Part shown: piece after piece, positions 1-5,609 of the stretch | Layout of the letters: each line of letters starts with the position of its first letter | How positions within the stretch are numbered: the first letter of the stretch is position 1 | Origin: an uncultured Bryobacterales bacterium | GTDB taxonomy: Bacteria; Acidobacteriota; Terriglobia; Bryobacterales; UBA6623 | Length of the DNA: 6,137 bases | Assembly: GCA_946887065.1 (NCBI GenBank) | Contig: CAMPKL010000249.1 | Coordinates: forward strand, 1 to 6,137 | Reading direction: 5' to 3' | Translations under genes and position numbers: made by a program | The notes under the pieces: generated by a model | What the model was told of the DNA's origin: nothing | Seen by the model: only the letters and a program-made list of their open reading frames with translations | The model's database searches: none

Positions 1-76
1 CTATCACGGCGAAGAGCCCTCGGTTGCGGCTGAGATCGTGGCCGATGCGCAACGCTTATTGGCGGAGAGCCTTTAG
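1..76 (+). CDS. C-terminal fragment of an unidentified protein (partial, cut by left edge)
   Basis: From base 2 an open frame reads 24 codons (start YHGEEPSVAA, end RLLAESL) and stops at TAG 74-76. No start codon is visible because the gene would begin before the window. Third codon positions are mostly G or C (16 of 24), as in the neighbouring genes, and the residues look like an ordinary alpha-helical C-terminus rich in Ala, Glu and Leu. It would overlap the end of the convergent alpha/beta hydrolase gene by 21 nt. A second convergent overlap occurs at 4713-4716, so this would fit the compact style of the region. The family cannot be named from so little sequence, and chance openness of a 75-nt frame is quite possible. 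Confidence 0.35.
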   Translation, partial: YHGEEPSVAAEIVADAQRLLAESL

Positions 77-841
77 CCACTGGCTTACGGCCTGGTTGAA
101 ATGTTCCGGGCGCTCGAGGTTCGCCAGGTGACCGGCGCCGGGAATCTCTACGTATTGTGCGCCCGCTATTTTTGAAGACCATTGGCGGGCCTCCGCTGCA
201 GGCGTGATGGCGTCTTCGGTGCCGCAGATCACCAGCGTCGGAACCTTAATCATCGAGAGCAGGTCGGTGCTGTCGCGACGGCTGCCGAGTGCGCTCAGCA
301 GTTCGGCGACAACTTTCGGCGGAGCTGCTTGAATCATCTCGCGCACGTTGCCGGCGATCTTCTCGTCCGACTGCGCCTCAGAGCCTAAAAACTTCGGCAA
401 CAGCTGTTTCGCTAGCTCCGCTGAGCCATGCTGCAGCACGAAATCGGCGGACTTTAGGCGCCCGGATCGCACCTCGGCCGTATCGGCGCCGGCCCGCGTA
501 TCGGCCAATAACAACCCCAAGAGACGCTCGGGAAAGATCCTGGCAAACGAAAACGCCGCATAGCCGCCCATCGAGATGCCGCCCACGACCGCTTTGTCGA
601 TCTTCAGCACATCGAGCAAACCTTCCGCGACGCGAGCCTGATCGTCCATTCCCACCGGCCCTGGCGCGGACTGTCCCAATCCCGGAACATCGAAGACAAT
701 GACCTTCGCCATGCGCGAAAGAACGCGCAATTGCGCGTCGAACATGGTCCGGTTCAGGGGAAAGGCGTGCATCAACAGCAAGGGGATTCCCTCGCCCTCA
801 ACAAAGTAACTGATTGCGCGGCCGCCGATTGTCGCTTGCAT
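56..841 (-). CDS. alpha/beta-fold hydrolase (esterase/lactonase-like)
   Basis: The 261-residue protein has the usual length and layout of a soluble, cytoplasmic alpha/beta hydrolase; no signal peptide is seen. An N-terminal strand leads to the HAFPL oxyanion-hole region (residues 25-29, in place of the commoner HG). The nucleophile elbow is GISMG (88-92) with Ser90. The acid is probably Asp210 in CGTED, and the catalytic His is His238 in GAGHLANLERP. The segment DTRAGADT (114-121) after the elbow is typical of the large group annotated loosely as 3-oxoadipate enol-lactonase-like hydrolases. The substrate cannot be deduced; esterase or lactonase activity is inferred from the fold. The ATG at 841-839 is the natural start, with AGGAG (minus strand, 858-854) 12 nt upstream, a rather long spacer. 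It is divergent from nagA, with 29 nt between their starts, so the two may share control. Confidence 0.9.
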   Translation of the reverse strand: MQATIGGRAISYFVEGEGIPLLLMHAFPLNRTMFDAQLRVLSRMAKVIVFDVPGLGQSAPGPVGMDDQARVAEGLLDVLKIDKAVVGGISMGGYAAFSFARIFPERLLGLLLADTRAGADTAEVRSGRLKSADFVLQHGSAELAKQLLPKFLGSEAQSDEKIAGNVREMIQAAPPKVVAELLSALGSRRDSTDLLSMIKVPTLVICGTEDAITPAAEARQWSSKIAGAQYVEIPGAGHLANLERPEHFNQAVSQWLKALRQ

Positions 842-851
842 TGGTAAGTCC

Positions 852-870
852 GTCTCCTGAAACTGGAGAC
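852..870. promoter_or_regulatory. inverted repeat in the divergent hydrolase/nagA gap
   Basis: GTCTCC (852-857) and GGAGAC (865-870) form a perfect 6-bp inverted repeat around a 7-nt centre (TGAAACT). It fills most of the 29-nt gap between the hydrolase start and the likely nagA start. Each arm gives a Shine-Dalgarno-like GGAG on one strand: AGGAG upstream of the hydrolase on the minus strand, and GGAG 2 nt before the TTG at 871 on the plus strand. It could be an operator for a dimeric regulator, an RNA hairpin that hides the ribosome-binding sites, or chance. The repeat itself is seen; any function is inference. Confidence 0.35.
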
Positions 871-2004
871 TTGGAATCTAGCACGACCTACACAGGACTG
901 TCCCCCGCGAGCGGAACGCCGATAGCCGTCACCGTCGCCGATGGGCTCATCACAAAAATAGAGCCGCGACCTGGCGAGTCTGTTTCCAAGTGGATTTCGC
1001 CCGGCTGGATCGACCTGCAGGTAAACGGCTTCGCCGGGGTGGACTACAATTCGCCGGCAACGACGACGGACGAGATTGGCCGCTCGATTCAGGCCCAGCG
1101 CAAGACCGGCGTGACGCGCCTGTTGCCCACGGTTATCACCGGCGACCTCGATGAGATGGCGACGTGCCTAGCGAATCTCGCGCGCGCAAAGGACGAACTC
1201 GCCGAAGGCGCCTCGATCGCCGGCTTTCACGTGGAAGGGCCGTGGATATCGCCCGAGGACGGGCCGCGCGGCGCTCATCCTGTGGAACACGTCCGCCCCG
1301 CCTCCGTCGATGAATTCAAACGATTGCAGGATGCAGCGGGAGGTCTAATACGGTTATTGACGCTGGCGCCGGAATCTCCGGGCGCGTTCGCGTTGGTTGA
1401 ATACGCGGCCAAATCCGGCGTGACGGTTTCCATCGGGCATACCGGAGCGACGGCCGAGCAGATCGAGGATGCGGTCAGGGCCGGCGCGACGATGACGACG
1501 CATCTGGGCAACGGCGCACACGCGGTCTTACCGAAGGGCAGCAACTACATCCTTCAGCAGATGGCGGATGATCGCCTCTCTGCGGGTCTGATTGTCGACG
1601 GCATCCACCTCTCGGCCGAGTTTGTCAAGATCGCGGTCCGGGCAAAAGGACCCGAGCGGGCATTCCTGGTGACCGACGCCGTCGCCCCGGCCGGATGCGC
1701 GCCGGGCCTGCATCAACTCGGTTCCCAGCAGGTGCGCCTATCTGAAGACGGCAGCGTGCAACTCCCTAATGGGCGCCTGGCGGGCTCATCCTTGCGCATG
1801 GACAAAGCAGTGGAAAACGTCATGCGATTTGCGGGCATTAGCGTGGAACAGGCGACTCGCATGGCCTCGGTAAACGCCGCCCGGGCGATTGCCTTGGATG
1901 AGCGGAGCGGCTTTCTCAAGCAGGGCGATCCGGCGGAACTAGTCCTGTTTACTCTCTCGGAAACAGGCGCGCTGGGAATCGCAGAAGTGATCTGCGCGCA
2001 CTGA
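871..2004 (+). CDS. nagA: N-acetylglucosamine-6-phosphate deacetylase
   Basis: NagA hydrolyses N-acetylglucosamine-6-phosphate to glucosamine-6-phosphate and acetate in the cytoplasm, feeding amino sugars from chitin or peptidoglycan into metabolism. Numbering from TTG 871 (377 aa), the amidohydrolase landmarks occur in order: PGWIDLQVNG (44-53) entering the barrel, HVEGPW with metal ligand Glu122, IGHTGAT with His190, THLGNGAH with His211, VDGIHL with His246, VTDA with catalytic Asp269, and LAGS (303-306). The metal and catalytic residues all appear present. THLGNGAH differs from the E. coli THLFNAM type; I recall such variants from Planctomycetota and Acidobacteriota. The frame is open upstream with TTG at 814 and 841 but no ATG or GTG. 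I chose 871 because the family N-terminus starts near TYTGLSPASG; no candidate has a well-spaced ribosome site. It probably heads the operon. The function is confident, the start is not. Confidence 0.88.
   Translation: MESSTTYTGLSPASGTPIAVTVADGLITKIEPRPGESVSKWISPGWIDLQVNGFAGVDYNSPATTTDEIGRSIQAQRKTGVTRLLPTVITGDLDEMATCLANLARAKDELAEGASIAGFHVEGPWISPEDGPRGAHPVEHVRPASVDEFKRLQDAAGGLIRLLTLAPESPGAFALVEYAAKSGVTVSIGHTGATAEQIEDAVRAGATMTTHLGNGAHAVLPKGSNYILQQMADDRLSAGLIVDGIHLSAEFVKIAVRAKGPERAFLVTDAVAPAGCAPGLHQLGSQQVRLSEDGSVQLPNGRLAGSSLRMDKAVENVMRFAGISVEQATRMASVNAARAIALDERSGFLKQGDPAELVLFTLSETGALGIAEVICAH
875..904 (-). promoter_or_regulatory. possible sigma-70-like promoter for the alpha/beta hydrolase gene
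   Basis: On the minus strand, TAGATT (880-875) preceded by TG at the extended -10 position, and GGGACA (904-899) 18 nt further upstream, each match four of six consensus positions. A transcript starting shortly after would carry the AGGAG at 858-854 in a short leader. The element would lie inside the first codons of nagA. The match is weak and such matches are common, so this is only a candidate. Confidence 0.18.
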
Positions 2005-2064
2005 GCCGTTCGATTTTGGCCTCCAGTCAGCTATCATGGCCGTTCGCCGCTAGAGCAGGTCACG

Positions 2065-3423
2065 ATGCATCCGCTACTCGTTCTTCTCATTGCCACCATC
2101 GCGGTTTTCCTGCTGATCATCCGCTTCAAGATCAACGCTTTCGTCGCCTTGATCCTTTCGGCGATTTTGATCGGCATTTTATCGCCGATCATTCCGCTCG
2201 ACAGCGTGCTCACGGAAGTGACGACGCGCTTTGGCGATATCGTCGGACGTATAGGCGTGGCGATTGCCATGGCCGCATTGATTGGCCATTCGCTGATGGA
2301 GAGCGGCGCGGCTGACAAGATCACGCGGCAGTTCATCCGCTGGTTGGGCGAAAAATACTCGTCGCTGTCGATGCTGATCAGCGGGTACGTGCTGAGCATA
2401 CCGGTATTTCACGACACCGTCTTTTATTTGTTGATCCCCCTTGCCAGAGCGATGACGATTCGCAATGGCGGCAGGCGGTATGTGTTGAACGCGCTGTCGA
2501 TCGGCGCCGGCGGCGTCGCGACGCACGTGTTCGTTCCGCCGACGCCGGGACCGCTGGCCATGGCGGCCACGATGAATCTCGACATCGGGCTGGTGATGAT
2601 CGTGGGCTTGGTGATCGCCGTCCCCTCATCCCTGGCTGCGTGGTTGTACGCGGTTTGGATCGATCGCAAGTTGAATATCCCGATTCGGGAGGCCCCTGGC
2701 GCCTCGTTGGCGGAGCTGGAAGAAATCGCCAACCGGTCCGAGAGCGAGTTGCCAGGATTCTTCGTCTCGATGCTGCCCATCGCTCTGCCTGTCGTCCTCA
2801 TCACGGGAAATACCGTCGCCAATACGTTTTTTCCGGGAACAGCATTTGCCCAGCAGATGGTTTTTTGGGGCAACGCCAACCTGGCGCTCATTTTGTCGGC
2901 CGCCTGCGCCTTGTGGGTCTTGGCCCGGCATAAGCGAATGAGTATTCGCGAGTTGGCCACACCCGCGGAGAAGGCCATCAAGGACGCCGGGCTGATCATC
3001 ATGATTACCGCGGGCGGCGGGGCCTTTGGCGGCATGTTGGTCGCCGCCGGCGTTGCCGATTCGCTGAGCCAGGGGGCTTCGGATTTAGGCATCTCCTACC
3101 TCGTTCTGGCCTTCGGCGTGGCGATGATGCTGCGCATCGCGCAGGGTTCGGCCACCGTCGCGATGATCACGGTGGCTCAAATGCTGGCCCCGCTCGTCAC
3201 CGAGACGCCGCTGCCCTACCATCCCGTGTACCTGCTGATCGCGACCGGCGGAGGCAGCATTATGGCCGGCTGGATGAACGACAGCGGATTCTGGGTATAC
3301 AAAACCATGACGGGGCTGACTGAAATGGAAGCGCTCAAGACGAAGAGCATGTCGCTTTCGGCCATGGGACTCGCTGCATTTCTGTTCGCCTGGCTCGGCA
3401 CGATCTTCTTCCCGATGGTCTGA
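2065..3423 (+). CDS. GntP-family (gluconate:H+ symporter family) permease
   Basis: This 452-residue protein is of normal GntP length and strongly hydrophobic, with about a dozen membrane segments. The first two span roughly 4-20 and 24-45. Family marks are SIPVFHDTVFYLLIPLARAM (111-130), a loop containing PPTPGPLAMA (158-167), LRIAQGSATVAMITVAQ (356-372), and the C-terminal MNDSGFWVYK...GLTEMEALKTKSM (404-429). GntP members carry gluconate, fructuronate, idonate, D-serine or related hydroxy-acids with protons. The substrate here is unknown; its place 60 nt after nagA suggests a sugar-derived compound, which is inference. ATG 2065 is preceded by AGG (2057-2059) with a 5-nt spacer. Endonuclease III follows after 10 nt. 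The assignment to the family is strong, the substrate is open. Confidence 0.9.
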   Translation: MHPLLVLLIATIAVFLLIIRFKINAFVALILSAILIGILSPIIPLDSVLTEVTTRFGDIVGRIGVAIAMAALIGHSLMESGAADKITRQFIRWLGEKYSSLSMLISGYVLSIPVFHDTVFYLLIPLARAMTIRNGGRRYVLNALSIGAGGVATHVFVPPTPGPLAMAATMNLDIGLVMIVGLVIAVPSSLAAWLYAVWIDRKLNIPIREAPGASLAELEEIANRSESELPGFFVSMLPIALPVVLITGNTVANTFFPGTAFAQQMVFWGNANLALILSAACALWVLARHKRMSIRELATPAEKAIKDAGLIIMITAGGGAFGGMLVAAGVADSLSQGASDLGISYLVLAFGVAMMLRIAQGSATVAMITVAQMLAPLVTETPLPYHPVYLLIATGGGSIMAGWMNDSGFWVYKTMTGLTEMEALKTKSMSLSAMGLAAFLFAWLGTIFFPMV

Positions 3424-3433
3424 TTACGAGAAG

Positions 3434-4111
3434 ATGGTGTTGATGAAACCTGCGTTAGCGAAGGCGAGCGTCGCCGATGAGGCTCGCCGCGTAAGCCTGA
3501 TCCTGAGACGGCTCAATCAGGACTACCCGGACGTCGTCTGTGCGCTCCACCACTCCAGCGCCTGGGAACTGTTGGCCGCCACGATCCTCTCGGCGCAATG
3601 CACCGACGTGCGGGTCAACATGGTCACCCCGGCGCTCTTCGCCGCTTATCCCTCGGTCGAAGCAATGGCCGTCGCGGCGCAAGCGGACGTGGAAGAGTTG
3701 GTGCGTACCACGGGTTTCTTCCGCAATAAGGCAAAGAATCTAATCGGCGCGGCTAAGGGCATCGTCGAACGATACAATGGCGAAGTACCGGCTTCGATGG
3801 AGGAGTTGTTGACGCTCCCCGGCGTGGCGCGCAAAACGGCGAACGTCGTACTGGGTTCTTGGTTCGGCATCGCCAGCGGCATCGTCGTCGATACTCACGT
3901 CTCGCGGATCTCGAACCGGCTCGACCTCACGAAGGCCGCCGATCCGCAGAAGATTGAACAAGACTTGACCAAGATTATCCCCAAGAAGCGTTGGGTGCTT
4001 TTCTCTCACCAGATCATCCACCACGGCCGGGCAGTGTGCGTGGCACGCAAACCAAAGTGTCACGTTTGCAGCCTCTACGACCTCTGTTGGTCGAAAGATA
4101 AGACCAGCTAA
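3434..4111 (+). CDS. nth: endonuclease III (DNA glycosylase/AP lyase)
   Basis: Nth removes oxidised pyrimidines from DNA and nicks the resulting abasic site in base-excision repair. The 225-residue protein matches the family length. It shows LSAQCTD (52-58), the helix-hairpin-helix LPGVARKTANVV (128-139) with the catalytic Lys134, VDTHVSRI (152-159) with catalytic Asp153, and a complete [4Fe-4S] site C-X6-C-X2-C-X5-C at Cys202, 209, 212 and 218. The usual ATA is ATC here (LSAQATD in E. coli). The first four codons, ATG GTG TTG ATG, are all possible starts. GAGAAG (3428-3433) abuts the first but lies 9 nt before the ATG at 3443, so a 222-residue product is more likely. It sits 10 nt after the permease gene and 5 nt before the VTT gene, so it is probably co-transcribed though unrelated in function. 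Confidence 0.96.
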   Translation: MVLMKPALAKASVADEARRVSLILRRLNQDYPDVVCALHHSSAWELLAATILSAQCTDVRVNMVTPALFAAYPSVEAMAVAAQADVEELVRTTGFFRNKAKNLIGAAKGIVERYNGEVPASMEELLTLPGVARKTANVVLGSWFGIASGIVVDTHVSRISNRLDLTKAADPQKIEQDLTKIIPKKRWVLFSHQIIHHGRAVCVARKPKCHVCSLYDLCWSKDKTS

Positions 4112-4116
4112 ACGGC

Positions 4117-4716
4117 ATGAAAGAATTTGGGAACTGGCTCGTCGGGAGCATGGCGACTCTCGGGCCCTGGGGCCTTCTATTGGTCGCTTTCGGCGACTCC
4201 GCCTTTGTGCCGCTGCCGCAAGGCGTCGATGCGCTGTTGATCACGCAGGTCATCGCGGCTCCCTCGACGGCCTGGCTCGCGGCGAGCATTGCCGTCTTCG
4301 GCTCGGTGGCCGGCTCGCTGATCCTCTACGGCGCGGCTCGCCGGGGCGGCCGCGCCATGCTGCTCAAGCGCGTCTCGCCGGCGGGCATGGATCGTCTCGA
4401 GTCGCTGACTAATCAATACGGCGCCGCCGCGGTCATCCCGCCGATGATGATCCCCCTGCCCCTGCCGACGAAGCTGTTCGTGATCGCCGCCGGCGTGTTC
4501 CAGATGCCGATTTTGCCCTTCATCCTGGCCGCGACGGTGGGCCGCGCAATCCGCTATTTCGGCGAAGCCGCGCTGGCCCTCAAGTACGGCGAGGGAACTC
4601 CGCAGCTGCTCAAGGACAACGCCTGGGCCGCCGCCGGCTTCGGACTCGCCCTGGTCTTGGTTTTCGTCGCGATTAACCGCTGGTCGGCGCGCAAAGTCGA
4701 AGAAGGGGAAATCTAG
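4117..4716 (+). CDS. VTT-domain (DedA/SNARE-associated family) inner-membrane protein
   Basis: The 199-residue protein has the hydrophobic layout of the VTT/DedA group: a first segment (about 14-26), a re-entrant-like stretch with an acidic residue and prolines (FGDSAFVPLPQGVDALL, 25-41), a segment ending GSLILYGAARRGG (66-78), a second proline-rich loop (IPPMMIPLPLPTKLF, 107-121), GRAIRY (142-147) with conserved-type Gly-Arg, and a last segment (about 172-186). Related proteins move lipids such as undecaprenyl phosphate or phosphatidylethanolamine across the membrane; which one applies here is unknown. The ATG is 5 nt after the nth stop and lacks a clear ribosome site, which suggests translational coupling. 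Its TAG stop overlaps the convergent gene's stop within CTAG. It is the last gene of the plus-strand run. Confidence 0.85.
   Translation: MKEFGNWLVGSMATLGPWGLLLVAFGDSAFVPLPQGVDALLITQVIAAPSTAWLAASIAVFGSVAGSLILYGAARRGGRAMLLKRVSPAGMDRLESLTNQYGAAAVIPPMMIPLPLPTKLFVIAAGVFQMPILPFILAATVGRAIRYFGEAALALKYGEGTPQLLKDNAWAAAGFGLALVLVFVAINRWSARKVEEGEI
4713..4716. other. shared CTAG: overlapping stop codons of convergent genes
   Basis: The palindrome CTAG supplies TAG for the VTT gene on the plus strand (4714-4716) and TAG for the YdjM-type gene on the minus strand (4715-4713). There is therefore no intergenic space for a terminator between the two converging units, and no hairpin with a T-run was seen close by on either side. 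Transcripts of each unit probably extend into the opposite gene. Confidence 0.9.
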
Positions 4717-5609
4717 AACTCGAAACGGCCGTAAGTGATCCGTCCCGCTTCGTCGACGTCAAAGCGGCAGGTAAAGCCCAAACGGCCGTTGCGGACAAAG
4801 CGGATGTCTCCCAGGACGATGCCGCCCGGTTCCGCCATCACGACGGGAAACTGCGCGAACTGCAAGTAGGCCCTGCCGAGGCTTGTCTTGCGCAGTTCGT
4901 CCAGTACGTTGGCCTGGGGCGGGGCTAACTCAGTGTACTGACCGTTGCCCGGATTGAGTGAATATTGCCCGGACTCCGTTCGCGCGTACGCGCCCCAATT
5001 CCACGGGGTCCACGGCGCGGGAAACAGCCGCAACTCGACTGCATCCTCCCCAGCGATTTTCATTCCGGCGACACGCGCCTCCACCCCATTTCGTATCCAC
5101 AGCGATGCGAGGGCGTAGACCACCAACCCAGCCAGACTCATACGCGCCGCGCAGGCCCGCACAGGCCAACGCAAGGGAATCAACACCGCCGCCGCCAACA
5201 TCGCCCAAATCAAGGGATCGATGATGAAGAACAAGTCCAAACTCGACCACTCCGCGGAGAACGGCAGCCACAGGCGCACGCCGTAGGAGTTCATCATGTC
5301 CAACCCGACGTGCGACCCTACACCCGCTAGTGCCAGAGCCCACTGCCGCCAAAGCTCCGTACGCCCGGCTCTCCGGCCCCAAGCGTTCACCAATCCGACC
5401 GCCAATGCCGCCATCAATGGAATCGCAACGATCGCGTGCGTGATGTGCCGGTGGTACACCAAATACATGGCCGGGTCGAACATCGTAACGATATCCGCGT
5501 CGGGGATATTGGCTGCGACGATGCAAAGAGCCGCAGCGCGCGGCACGGCAGGCCCTGGAGCGGCCCGCGCGATTAACAGCCCGACGAGCGAATGCGTCAG
5601 ATTATCCAT
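4713..5609 (-). CDS. YdjM-type membrane-bound metal-dependent hydrolase
   Basis: The 298-residue protein opens with MDNLTHSLVG (His6), followed by NIPDAD (35-40, Asp37 and Asp39), the HRHITH stretch (53-58), and GSHVGLDMMNSYG (98-110) with His100 and Asp104, then DPL (131-133). This order of His and Asp motifs within hydrophobic segments is typical of the YdjM/DUF457 family, described as membrane-bound metal-dependent hydrolases; the substrate is not known. About four hydrophobic segments precede a polar C-terminal domain from about residue 172, ending in FEF, which may sit outside the membrane. The ATG overlaps the end of the lipid-kinase-like gene by 8 nt (5602-5609), with GAGGG close upstream, suggesting coupled translation. 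The stop shares CTAG 4713-4716 with the opposing gene. The family call is strong, the activity inferred. Confidence 0.85.
   Translation of the reverse strand: MDNLTHSLVGLLIARAAPGPAVPRAAALCIVAANIPDADIVTMFDPAMYLVYHRHITHAIVAIPLMAALAVGLVNAWGRRAGRTELWRQWALALAGVGSHVGLDMMNSYGVRLWLPFSAEWSSLDLFFIIDPLIWAMLAAAVLIPLRWPVRACAARMSLAGLVVYALASLWIRNGVEARVAGMKIAGEDAVELRLFPAPWTPWNWGAYARTESGQYSLNPGNGQYTELAPPQANVLDELRKTSLGRAYLQFAQFPVVMAEPGGIVLGDIRFVRNGRLGFTCRFDVDEAGRITYGRFEF

Noticed and set aside
814..870. Upstream extension of nagA to TTG 814.
   Set aside because: It would overlap the hydrolase start by 28 nt, reads an Arg/Ser/Pro-rich stretch unlike NagA N-termini, and has no ribosome site; TTG 871 fits the family length better, although it is not proven.
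2424..3092. A 222-codon minus-strand open frame opposite the permease gene.
   Set aside because: It is the reverse shadow of a hydrophobic GntP-family gene whose own frame carries all the family motifs.
4723..4790. The stretch AAACGGCCGT occurs twice (4723-4732 and 4780-4789), each containing a perfect palindrome, near the convergent gene ends; considered as a terminator or binding-site pair.
   Set aside because: Both copies encode Gly-Arg in the same frame of the YdjM-type gene, the stems are short with no T-run, and G+C-rich codon use explains them.
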